From contig NZ_BPEW01000001.1 of assembly GCF_019654975.1 (NCBI RefSeq), forward strand, positions 124,001 through 188,000: DNA of 64,000 nucleotides, read 5' to 3'. Below are positions 55,901 through 62,334 of this stretch, one piece after another (position 1 is the stretch's first letter; every line of letters starts with the position of its first letter). The stretch is from Shewanella sp. c952. GTDB lineage: Bacteria; Pseudomonadota; Gammaproteobacteria; Enterobacterales; Shewanellaceae. Both the position numbers and the translations under genes were made by a program. The notes below the pieces were generated by a model that worked only from the letters and a program-made list of their open reading frames with translations, did not search any database and had not been told where the DNA came from.

Positions 55901-58878
55901 CCATTGTTATCGGTAGCGGTCACCGGAATGACCAAGGTTTGATGCTCACCTACCGCTAAGTGGTTGAAGCTCGGATCGGTGGGATCGAGTGTATAACTAC
56001 CATCTTGATTGAGGATAAAACCTGCGTGACTGAAGCTAGTCGTAAAGGTCGCGCTGTCGCCATGATCGAGATCGGTGGCAGTGATCTGACCGGTAATTGG
56101 TTTACCGCCTTCATCAACTGTCTTGGAGCTAATATGGCTAACCACTGGATTATCATTAGTGCCGGTGATGGTGATACTTATTGTTTGCTCAGTGCCATCG
56201 ATACTATGAACAAGCAAAGTATCGGTAATAGGCTCTCCGGTTTTGAGTCCCTGTATCTGGGCACTCGAATTGTTGGCGGTATAAGTCCAATGGCCGGTGT
56301 TATCGATACTCAGCTGGCCATATTGGCCTTGCAATGAATCGGCGGTGAACTGGTTTTCACTACTATCTAAATCAGTCACTGTGAGCTGGCCATCGGCGCG
56401 TAACATGTCACCGCTGGCTAAGTTTTTATCTTCGGTCAAGCTGGCAGTCGAGGTACCAGCTATCACCGCTTTATCGTCAGTACCATTAATGGTGATAGTG
56501 ATTTTCTGCTCGGTGCCGTCTACCGAATGCACCAATAGCGTGTCGGTAACGGTTTCACCCGTTTTTAAGCCCTGAACTTGGGTACTGGAATTGTTGGCGG
56601 TATAAGTCCAATGGCCGGTGTTATCGATACTCAGCTGGCCATATTGGCCTTGCAACGAATTGGCGGTGAACTGGTTTTCACCACTATCTAAATCGGTCAC
56701 TGTGAGCTGGCCATCGGCGCGTAACATGCCACCGCTGGCTAAGTTTTTATCTTCGGTCAAGCTGGCAGTCGAGGTACCAGCGATCACCGCTTTATCGTCA
56801 GTACCATTAATGGTGATCGTGACTTTCTGCTCAGTGCCGTCTACCGAATGCACTAATAGCGTGTCGGTAACAGTTTCGCCCGTTTTTAAGCCCTGAATCT
56901 GAACGCTAGCGTTGTTAGCGCTATAATTCCAATGGCCAAGGTTGTTGATGGAAAAGGTACCGTATTGGCCTTGAATACTTTCAGCCTTAAAGATACTTTC
57001 TCCTCTGTCTAGATCGACAACAGTTAAGTTGCCATCAACAGATAAGGTATTTTGATGGACATGTTTATCTTCAGTGATCTCTGCTTGTATCAAATCTTGT
57101 GGGGTCGGTGAGCCACTACTTGACCCCCGTGCAGAATTTAAAGCTGAATTTATTGATAATGCATTATTTATAAGTGCTTTATCATCAGTGCCATTAATGG
57201 TGATAGTAACCTTTTGCTCTGTGCCGTCTACCGAATGTACCAGTAAAGTATCGGTAACTGTTTCACCGGTTTTTAAGCCCTGAATTTGGGCACTAGCGTT
57301 GTTGGTGGTATAAACCCAATGACCGTGTTCATCAATGCCAAATTGACCGTATTGCCCAGAGTAGTTATCTGCTATGAATTGACTTTGGCCTGCATCGGGG
57401 TCAGTAATGGTTAACTGGCCTTCGGTTCTCAATTGTTCGCCATTCGGGCTTACTGATACATTGAGATCTTCTGTAATTGTTCCTGTAGATGTACCGCCAA
57501 TTTGTGCTAACTCATTACTACCAGTAACTTGAATTGTTACTTGCTGAGCAACTGGCTGACCTGAGCTATCTGTGGCTATTACTGTAAAGGTTTCTGTTGC
57601 TATCTGACCTTGATTAAGCGCTTGTGTTGAGGGGTTTTGATTGTTGAGTTGATATTGCCAAGTGCCAGTATCGGGATCTACGGTTAGCTCGCCTAGTTGA
57701 CCTTGCCCATTAGCAATTGACCAGCTGACGTTGTCACCATTATCGGGATCGGTTGCAATCAAACTGCCTGAAGCGCTATCTATCGCACCGTTTTCATTGA
57801 GTGCTGCATGGTGTACTCCTGAAATGCTAGGCAGATCGTTGCTACCTTCAACTTCAACGGCAATTGTTGTCTGAACGTGGTTTCCTTCGGCGTCTGTTGC
57901 GGTGACTATAAACTGTTCTGTGTGATGCTCATTTTCTGCTAATGCATTTGTTGTCTGGGCTGTGTTATTGAGTTGGTAATGCCACTGTCCACTTATTGGA
58001 TCGATATTGAGTGAGCCAAATTGCCCTTGTGACTGGTTAACACTCCAGTTTACTTGTGCAGAATTCTGCCCCTGAGCCTGCAAAGTACCTGCAACAGTAT
58101 CAGTACTCGAATCTTCTTTAACTTGTTGTATTTGTTGTTGACTATCAATTGATAGCGGTTTTTCATTAGTGCCAGTGCCAGTGCCAGTGCCAGTGCCAGT
58201 GCCAGTGCCAGTGCCAGTGCCAGTGCCAGTGCCAGTGCCAGTGCCAGTGCCAGTGCCAGTGCCAGTGAGATATGATGAGTGCAGTGTTAGCGGAGCTGCA
58301 ATTGAGGACTTATCTGGAATAATGGCGGTTAAAGCAACAGTAAAGTGTGGTTGATTATGCTCATTCGGGCTGAATGTAAGTGGCTTGGTGATGCTGCTTA
58401 GGCCTATAGGAACGCCTGCGCTTGCGTGAAAATGCGCTCCTGAATGCAATCCCGTCGTTTCGCTGGAACCTTGCTGTAGAGTACCGGACTGTTGCGCTGT
58501 TTGAGTATTTTCTGGAGCATTTTCTGCTTGCTCTGCCTCTACAGTTTGCGCGGTTATTGCCGCTTCAGATCCTTTATCCGCTTGCTCGTTTAGTTGCTGC
58601 CCTAGCTGAGCTGTATCAGTTTTCGGTTCACTTTCACTTTCATTTTCATTGGCTATCGGAGTCGCAGTGCCCCAAGATTTATCAGCGACCAAGTCCTTAT
58701 TGCCGATGACACTGGCTTTGCCACCGCTATCACGCAGCTCTTTGGCTTTTAAACGAGCAACATCTTTATCGAGTTGTTTCGCTTTTTGTTTGGCTTGCTG
58801 ATCTCGCTGCTTTTTTTCAGCTTCAATCGCTTTTGGTGTATTGGGCTTAGGTGTTGATTTTTTATCGTCCGGACTCAT
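46948..58878 (-). CDS. Giant VCBS/cadherin-like repeat protein (3,976 residues), type I secreted adhesin
   Basis: This is the largest gene in the window. Residues 1-180 are hydrophilic and Lys/Gln-rich with no Sec signal; (Thr-Gly)16 covers about 205-236. About 30 VCBS/cadherin-type domains follow, marked by GTNDNPVV, VTDLDSGE, YGQLSIDNTGHW and similar, including three near-identical 101-residue units (about 912-1214). Two bacterial Ig-like domains lie near 3,360-3,560. The tail has a poly-Pro stretch (PAPPPPPPAAD, about 3,796) and ends in an acidic region with DDDDKHG. No RTX nonapeptides or LapA-type retention module were recognised. It is 14 bp downstream of the HlyD-type gene, so it is the presumed cargo of that exporter. 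Confidence 0.9.
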   Translation of the reverse strand: MSPDDKKSTPKPNTPKAIEAEKKQRDQQAKQKAKQLDKDVARLKAKELRDSGGKASVIGNKDLVADKSWGTATPIANENESESEPKTDTAQLGQQLNEQADKGSEAAITAQTVEAEQAENAPENTQTAQQSGTLQQGSSETTGLHSGAHFHASAGVPIGLSSITKPLTFSPNEHNQPHFTVALTAIIPDKSSIAAPLTLHSSYLTGTGTGTGTGTGTGTGTGTGTGTGTGTGTGTGTNEKPLSIDSQQQIQQVKEDSSTDTVAGTLQAQGQNSAQVNWSVNQSQGQFGSLNIDPISGQWHYQLNNTAQTTNALAENEHHTEQFIVTATDAEGNHVQTTIAVEVEGSNDLPSISGVHHAALNENGAIDSASGSLIATDPDNGDNVSWSIANGQGQLGELTVDPDTGTWQYQLNNQNPSTQALNQGQIATETFTVIATDSSGQPVAQQVTIQVTGSNELAQIGGTSTGTITEDLNVSVSPNGEQLRTEGQLTITDPDAGQSQFIADNYSGQYGQFGIDEHGHWVYTTNNASAQIQGLKTGETVTDTLLVHSVDGTEQKVTITINGTDDKALINNALSINSALNSARGSSSGSPTPQDLIQAEITEDKHVHQNTLSVDGNLTVVDLDRGESIFKAESIQGQYGTFSINNLGHWNYSANNASVQIQGLKTGETVTDTLLVHSVDGTEQKVTITINGTDDKAVIAGTSTASLTEDKNLASGGMLRADGQLTVTDLDSGENQFTANSLQGQYGQLSIDNTGHWTYTANNSSTQVQGLKTGETVTDTLLVHSVDGTEQKITITINGTDDKAVIAGTSTASLTEDKNLASGDMLRADGQLTVTDLDSSENQFTADSLQGQYGQLSIDNTGHWTYTANNSSAQIQGLKTGEPITDTLLVHSIDGTEQTISITITGTNDNPVVSHISSKTVDEGGKPITGQITATDLDHGDSATFTTSFSHAGFILNQDGSYTLDPTDPSFNHLAVGEHQTLVIPVTATDNNGGQSAPQNLIIKIDGTNDNPVVSHISSKTVDEGSAKISGQIAATDLDHGDSATFATSFSHAGFVLNQDGSYTLDPTDPSFNHLAVGEHQTLIISVTATDNNGGQSAPQNLIIKIDGTNDNPVVSHISSKTVDEGSAKISGQIAATDLDHGDSATFATSFSHAGFVLNQDGSYTLDPTDPSFNHLAIGEHQTLIIPVTATDNNGGQSAPQNLIIRIDGTNDLPVVSGISSASVIEQGENVTGTANASGTLTVTDLDSTDVITWTIGQPQGKFGDLSIDQHGNWSYQLDNSTGSAADKLAAGQQPHESFWVTATDSSGAAVPHRITVDVTGSNDKPVVSSWAQLAAGTEDKTVTIKAADLLIHATDVDATDTLQVNQLQASHGHLIDNNDGSYSFTPDKDYNGEVRLTYNVVDGHGGSVNTQARFNLAASPDNAVITDAQTDPNLRGVTEDRGYIDTHYQLHYDGQLNIQDPDTGEAQFDPNIGPQTYQGIGYDTKLGGHVLLMQDGHYTYTLDNRNIQNLAEGEVKQDSVIIRSADGTTHTIELTVRGTNDQPTIAAQSHTVIEGGALLHGQMLGQDIDTGAILHYSTPTVDGLIFNSDGSYSFDPSNSSYQSLASGISKTLTIPVKVTDENNASSTQNLTISITGVNNAAVIAGVDSGDIFEVKAGQNMSPDYAQPGMATLGNRVLSADGQLTIIDPDKDELEFGGSHSSGYNYHGSYGDLILNRDGSWHYHADLGHVSHIGGRPTSRGTTIDKLGEGEKLTDTITIHSKDGTPHDIVITIHGSNDRPYCSSEVQLNAGTEDTRQTITVAQLLTNTVDVDSNDIGLLTIENLQPDHGSIAINSDGSFSFTPEKDYNGQVHFSYDVKDGHGGITHTGASTTLAAVNDNPDNIPVVDSITEDTDSHHAINLLGGATDVDGDALSISQIQASFEGSSGALPQGVTVASDGHSLIIDSHAQVFQHLGVGEKADIVVHYMIDDNHGGQTSAVATITMVGADDKATLAANVIQMTETQALDSAQHGYGGKLQLVDPDTGDNTQFVFSGQYIGQGYAPGDLTVWPDGSYQFRLQGALNRHADDLVAGLHAGESKQFPYEIKTSDGQTLTIMVNVTGEDSNAQIHVSMPNMLPASQHITEENFVPASATNLYAGGRLQVVDPDHDQSYLQAETINTAHHGQFKISADGGWNYTIDNSIDEVQKLGAGESFTETHTVHSLDGTASQLLTVTVHGTNDAPMVSAAVKLAPGIEDTDIQLSKSELLANTTDVDHNDIGQLDVANLVADHGTVIDNKDGTFSFVPEKDYNGAVQFNYDIKDAHGGITHTQAGLTLTASQDAATFSGDSTGDVHEGHSFTAADGTATNGSVGDRSPDHQHGNIGKLWNDKIHTDGHLNTNDADSGEDHAQTGIYQGNYGQIILQTNGDWSYYASIGQDSTGRAIDKLGQGQNLTDTVTITSADGTNHDIVITIHGDNDRPYCSSEVQLNAGTEDTHQTITVAQLLTNTVDVDSNDIGLLTIENLHPDHGSIAINSDGSFSFTPEKDYNGQVHFSYDVKDAHGGVTHTGATTTLAAVGDAATFSHTDSGAIKEDRHVQGDADQSVAVSGVLNVTDPDANESEFVASRNVHAVSDPLHGHLSIGRAGDWTYSVPNANLNHLAEGETVQVTYQVRSRGGDTHNITVDVVGTNDAPAISVHTLADGSEDISYQMQASQFGFTDVDNKDTLHSVSITDFPDPLQGKFMLDGHAISANQVIAAGDISKLQFVPTHNFNGDVDFSYTVNDGHLDSAKASNTLHISPVNDAATIDGQTQSNTSASITEDSATSVISGQLTLVDPDAGEDKFASNTQISGQYGQLTVDQDGSWHYALNNASPLVNMLNAGQQLTDTITVTSPDGTASQTIAITINGHSDTPSLQLQEAGATQGLDLFAGIQGNSISQLQYSTDGVNFSSQIPAGFSLAADGHTLEVDPANAAYDHLANGAQHKIWVNYQLQEGAGSSAHHSSQQAEVVIVGTSDNPIIHGFNANSAQFSGPVTGNLLQGATDVDDGAQLVLQDLQFKDPTTHHYVTVHSGQDANIKGVGHITIASNGDYTFTPEPSFSGDAPGFIYRVVDTHGDYQDDSQHKLDIHISANHQPRVQTLTVSTAEDTDFQFSAASFGYQDSDSDAFDHLSINQLPDPATGSLWLNGHAVTQGQAIDANVIDQLIFKPAANFNGDAHFSYLASDGHQDSAAHTAVLTVTAVNDQPLLSINQTSHTQGHLVATDVDTGDTLSFSAPQLTGQFGSLSIDPDSGAYIYTQNNSVAQMNYNSATSTYSGVDVFKVQVSDHHGGVASKYISFSAEATVSSTTAGTLVISSSVTNQPLVSNMLPTGHSVATPPCNHISIDLSANSDSGSSNHDDLTNDTTPTVTGHTDIPFSTVTIYDGNTPVGHALSNASGDYNATLSSLAEGLHNLSAKALAPSSILPAVSSVVDIQIDTQASATIKLDPITSDNIINAQESGADISVTGQVSGDAHQGDIVNFVVGQHSYSATVDASGHFNVNIAGTELASSSSITASVVTTDSAGNPASASQVMHYSSDTQVGMPTITFESPGSDNAYSKAEIAQGHAGTVTATVHAAADAQVGEHLSINGVDHVLDANSLAHGIDLEVAPNSIVKAIMTDEHGNVSSALNIAASAIPEPIVVTAPPGSHHIGASLGIPTLIPTQTPVPAAQQGWKILVNGHYQTSYTSQWGTLTINPKTGQLNYQEHANTHTGPHGSAQNVGVHEDRFEVALQGSHHDDVIMHVQVSILSRGPGHSGKLTLGSEVLDMTVTPTFSHPAPPPPPPAADAHDVPQSDAIAEVSIDLNDIVVDDAAVRTEPDSAGQDTQSSDDATAQVEAETEPTSQPLSPTPVTAAAASAPIDHYLQMVGMSQQDLTAKTDSSAMNELPNVQELTSTAPDADMLDTNHVDAFESPLDDDDKHGLHHDDLTVLDDAIEHQAVDQANDDDLLHQALNDMHNQL
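51240..51515 (-). repeat. Near-identical 276-bp block, copy 1
   Basis: This block and 53277-53552 encode almost the same domain (CSSEVQLNAGTEDT..., TITVAQLLTNTVDVDSNDIG...). They are 2,037 bp (679 codons) apart, indicating recent duplication or gene conversion within the adhesin. Confidence 0.75.
53277..53552 (-). repeat. Near-identical 276-bp block, copy 2
   Basis: Counterpart of 51240-51515. Both units carry a Cys (RPYCSSEV), rare in this adhesin, at the domain junction. Confidence 0.75.
55236..56145 (-). repeat. Three tandem 303-bp repeats in the adhesin gene
   Basis: Units begin near 55236, 55539 and 55842, each encoding 101 residues (NPVVSHISSKTVDEG...). The units are nearly identical in DNA, so copy number is likely to change by recombination without a frameshift. 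Confidence 0.85.
56159..57188 (-). repeat. Tandem 321-bp VCBS repeats in the adhesin gene
   Basis: Matching points at 56159, 56480 and 56801 give a 321-bp (107-residue) period; the next unit is 388 bp long and carries a Ser/Gly-rich insert. Each encodes a VCBS domain with YGQLSIDNTGHWTYTANN. Confidence 0.85.
58171..58266 (-). repeat. (GCCAGT)16 hexanucleotide microsatellite
   Basis: Sixteen uninterrupted copies of GCCAGT (ACTGGC on the coding strand) encode (Thr-Gly)16 between the N-terminal region and the first repeat domain of the adhesin. Because the unit is six bases, slippage changes linker length by Thr-Gly pairs and keeps the frame. Confidence 0.95.
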
Positions 58879-58892
58879 TATCTACTTCCTCT

Positions 58893-60218
58893 TTAGCGCT
58901 CACCAAAAGCTTCTGTCACGTTGGTAAATACAGGCTTCCATAAATATTGGAATACCGTTTTATCACCGGTCACTATGTCTGCTTCACCTGTCATCCCTGG
59001 AATTAAGTCAAACTGTCCGGGTTTATCTGCAAAGTATGGTTTATCTATGCTGATCTGCACTTTATAAAATACGCCACCTTTCTCATCTGAGTCGGTACTG
59101 GGTGATATGCGCTTTACAATGCCGTCGAGTGCGCCATAACGGCTGTAATCAAAAGCATCGATTTTAATCCGCACTGGTTGGCCAACTTTCACAAAACCAA
59201 TATCACGCGGAGACAGCTTGGCTTCCATTAAGCCTGTTTTAGTCATTGGCACGATCACCGCCACAGTGCCACCAGGTTGGATCACGCTGCCAGTAGAAGA
59301 GGAGGGGATGGATTGAATAATGCCGTCAACTGGCGCGGTAACCGTATTTTGTGATACTAGAGAACCCGATGATTTTAGGCGAGCGATAATCCCAAGTAAC
59401 TCGGCTTGGGCATCGGTACGTTTTTCGCCGACCTCTTTGAGCAAAGTGGCTTGCTTCTGTTTCAACTGCTGTTCTAAATTGAGCAAGTTTTTAGACAATA
59501 CCTGCTGCTTACTCTCCATTCCTCTTAGCTCGCGCATGTAGGCATCAAGTTTTTGTTGTGATTCTAAAATTCGCAGTTTTGAGACCGCTTGCTCGGCAGT
59601 GACTGATTGCATCATCTGAAGCGTCTGTTCGGCAGTTTTTATCTGGTCGCTGAGCGGGGGGATTTCTGCTTTTAGGCCGTCGATCTCCGCTTGCGACTTA
59701 GCGATATCAGACTCTGATAACTGCTGCATTGCTAAACGTTCTTGGTTCATACGGCTGAGCGAGGCAGTATGCAGCTTAACTAGCTGTGGATACTGCAATT
59801 CAAACTCAATGAAGCTGGCCTCTCTTTGATCGATAAAAGCCTCATAGCGCTCAATTCTTAGTACCAAATTTGCGCGTTTACTAGCTAGTTCCTCTTCAGC
59901 TGACTGACTGTCTATAGAGACAAAACTGGCTAATACATCGCCTTTTTTAACCACGTCTCCCTCTTCTACCACTACAGAGGCGATAGTCCCACCTGTGCGA
60001 CTTTGTATTATTTGACGGTGACCAAGCGGGACGACTTGCCCTTTCGATTTAGAGATCTCTTCAACCTGAGCGAAAAAAGACCACAGCAGCATAATCAGCA
60101 CTGAGCCAGTGATCAAAAAGATGATACGTTTAATAAACTTTCTTTCCGCAGGCGCTTCAATTGCATCGGTAAATTCGTGCTCAGGCCAGACTCGATTCGC
60201 TAGTTGACGATTATCCAT
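58893..60218 (-). CDS. HlyD-family type I secretion adaptor
   Basis: About 441 residues. A cytoplasmic N-terminus is followed by one TM helix (IIFLITGSVLIMLLWSFF, about 30-50 from this start) and a barrel-sandwich half (GQVVPLGHRQIIQSRTGGTI). A long coiled-coil hairpin spans about 115-260, then come the second lipoyl half (NTVTAPVDGIIQSIP) and a beta-barrel with GMTGEADIVTG near the end. It bridges the ABC exporter to an outer-membrane TolC-like channel, which is not in this window. ATG 60218 overlaps the preceding ABC stop (ATGGATAA); an upstream in-frame start at 60299 would overlap by 89 bp and is less likely. Confidence 0.92.
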   Translation of the reverse strand: MDNRQLANRVWPEHEFTDAIEAPAERKFIKRIIFLITGSVLIMLLWSFFAQVEEISKSKGQVVPLGHRQIIQSRTGGTIASVVVEEGDVVKKGDVLASFVSIDSQSAEEELASKRANLVLRIERYEAFIDQREASFIEFELQYPQLVKLHTASLSRMNQERLAMQQLSESDIAKSQAEIDGLKAEIPPLSDQIKTAEQTLQMMQSVTAEQAVSKLRILESQQKLDAYMRELRGMESKQQVLSKNLLNLEQQLKQKQATLLKEVGEKRTDAQAELLGIIARLKSSGSLVSQNTVTAPVDGIIQSIPSSSTGSVIQPGGTVAVIVPMTKTGLMEAKLSPRDIGFVKVGQPVRIKIDAFDYSRYGALDGIVKRISPSTDSDEKGGVFYKVQISIDKPYFADKPGQFDLIPGMTGEADIVTGDKTVFQYLWKPVFTNVTEAFGER

Positions 60219-62334
60219 TAGGGAGGTTCTCCTGAGATGCTGCAGATTGTGGTTGCTGAGCTGATTGATCGGGGATAGGACCTGCGTAAACGACTGCACC
60301 CTTATCTAAAATTACGACTTTATCAGCTTGCTGGATCAACTCTTGATCATGGCTGGTAAATAACACTGTGCTGTTGCCTTTAAGCGAGCTGAATGTTTTT
60401 AGCAATTGAGCTTTGGCTGCAGGGTTACGGTTGGCTATGGGTTCATCAAGTATGATTAAACTTGATTGCTTGAGCAGTGCTCGAGCTAAACTGATATAGC
60501 TACCTTCAACGGCAGATAACAGCGTGTGACCGCGGTTAAATAGATCGATGTTAAGATCGTTTCCTAAGGCATTAAACAGTGACTCGCCTCCGGCAGCTTT
60601 GATAGCCGCAATCAGCTCTTCATCGCTGGCATCTTTTTTTGCTATGCGTAAGTTGTAGGCTAAAGAACCCGGGAAAAGATCTGGCTCTGCAGGGCAAAAT
60701 GCGGCCCATTTTCGGTAAGCTTCAGGATCATATTGTTTTAAGTTTTTACCATTAACACTGACGTATCCAGCCTGTGCCTCTGCGACACCCATCGCCGCAA
60801 GTAACATTGAGGTTTTTCCGCAGGCATTAGGGCCGATAATTGCGACATTCTCCCCAGGCTCTATATCAACGCTTACCCCTGCAAGGGCAGGATCCACATC
60901 TGCACCATAACGCAAAGTAACGTGTTGAAAGCTAATCGCTGGCGGAGTATCTGTTGCTGGAGTATCGAGCCTTAATTCACTGTTCTCGGTTCCCGCTTGC
61001 ATAAAGCGATCAAACTGCTTGATTGCCATATCCATCATGGTGATCTTTTGGCTAGAAGAAAACGCCAGTTGGGCTGGTCCTGTAATACGCCAGATTAGCA
61101 TCACACAAGCAATGAGCGCTCCGGGGCTAATACTTTGGTTAAGCACTAAAAATATGCCGGTAAATACGGTGACCAATGCAGTGAGTAAGCTCATGGCATG
61201 GGCCACTGCGGCATTTAAACCATTACGCTTGGCAAAGAGAAAGTTTTGCCGACAATTTTCTTTGCATTGCCGCGCAAACTTAGTATTCCAACCGTCTGTT
61301 TCACCGCTTGTTTTAAGTTGTAGTAAGTTTTTGGCTAGCTCGTTTATTGAGTTTTGATAATCTCCGCTAATGGTGGGGGAGGCTGATTGAGCGTACTTAT
61401 TAACTGCTTTCATCACCAAATAAAATAGCAGCAACATGGCTAAAGGAACCACAACCAACCAGCCACTTAAGAATGCAATAGTGACTAATGCAATGGCAGT
61501 AAAAGGCAGGTCAACCAAACCTGCGCCGCCTGGGCCAGAAAGCAAGGTTCTTACTTTTTCTGCATTGCGCATCCGTGCCATGTGGTTAGAGCTTCCCACT
61601 CTCGATAACACCATCAGTGGCATGCTAAGTAAACGCCTAAAAGTAATATCGGAAAGATCTCGAGCAAAGCGGTTACTGGTGGTTGCGAGTACATTGGCTC
61701 GTGTCAGTCGAGTCGTGACCAACACCGCTAAGGCTAATGCGGCGCCAAGAGCGATAGTGGGCAGAACGTCTGGCGCTTGCCCACCAATGACACGGTCATA
61801 AACCGCCATGGTAAACAGTGGCACCGCTAAGCCAGTAATACTCGACAGTAAACTTAGCCAAAATACGGGTCGATACCATTTGGTGCGTTTACTCATATGG
61901 GCAGCAAAAGCACGTATATTTTGCTTACTGGCTGGGAGGCTTTCGATAATAAAAACATGGCCAACTAGTGGTAACTCTGCAGCGCTTATGGCTTGCCACT
62001 GCTCTGTTTTTAGGTCAAAAATCTCATAGCGATCATCTCTACGTCGAGCTATAAATGCAGGCTTATCATCGGGGATAATAATAAAGGGGTGAATGGCTTG
62101 TGAGGTTGCCTTTTTATCGGCTTTAAATACTGAGTAACCGATATGGTGCTTGCTCAATAAATTAGCGAGTGTAACGGTATCAACATCCTTAACTGAGTCA
62201 TCATTAACGATATTATTTGCTTGCGAGAATAGCCCTAGTTGCTGAAATAGCGCGACTAAAACACTTTTCAATTCTGTTGACTCTAATGCTTCGCTTTTGG
62301 CTTCTGTTGGCTGAGCTTGATTGATTGAATTCAT
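60211..62334 (-). CDS. Type I secretion ABC transporter with C39-like domain (catalytic half)
   Basis: A 707-residue ABC exporter. Residues about 20-140 are a C39-peptidase-like domain without the catalytic Cys, as in LapB/HlyB-type transporters. Six TM helices span about 155-440. The nucleotide-binding domain has Walker A GPNACGKTS and Walker B SLIILDEPIAN, but its signature region (LLSAVEGSYISLARAL) departs from LSGGQ. The H-loop is FTSHDQEL. It overlaps the preceding ABC gene by ATGA (62331-62334). It probably forms a heterodimer with that protein to export the giant adhesin. Confidence 0.92.
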   Translation of the reverse strand: MNSINQAQPTEAKSEALESTELKSVLVALFQQLGLFSQANNIVNDDSVKDVDTVTLANLLSKHHIGYSVFKADKKATSQAIHPFIIIPDDKPAFIARRRDDRYEIFDLKTEQWQAISAAELPLVGHVFIIESLPASKQNIRAFAAHMSKRTKWYRPVFWLSLLSSITGLAVPLFTMAVYDRVIGGQAPDVLPTIALGAALALAVLVTTRLTRANVLATTSNRFARDLSDITFRRLLSMPLMVLSRVGSSNHMARMRNAEKVRTLLSGPGGAGLVDLPFTAIALVTIAFLSGWLVVVPLAMLLLFYLVMKAVNKYAQSASPTISGDYQNSINELAKNLLQLKTSGETDGWNTKFARQCKENCRQNFLFAKRNGLNAAVAHAMSLLTALVTVFTGIFLVLNQSISPGALIACVMLIWRITGPAQLAFSSSQKITMMDMAIKQFDRFMQAGTENSELRLDTPATDTPPAISFQHVTLRYGADVDPALAGVSVDIEPGENVAIIGPNACGKTSMLLAAMGVAEAQAGYVSVNGKNLKQYDPEAYRKWAAFCPAEPDLFPGSLAYNLRIAKKDASDEELIAAIKAAGGESLFNALGNDLNIDLFNRGHTLLSAVEGSYISLARALLKQSSLIILDEPIANRNPAAKAQLLKTFSSLKGNSTVLFTSHDQELIQQADKVVILDKGAVVYAGPIPDQSAQQPQSAASQENLPNG

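Noticed and set aside
55236..57188. Regular repeats as a possible CRISPR array
   Set aside because: The 303- and 321-bp units are coding repeats of a single protein with no short repeat-spacer pattern and no cas genes.
58169..58354. Plus-strand Pro-Val repeat frame
   Set aside because: It is the antisense reading of the (ACTGGC)n tract in the adhesin gene.
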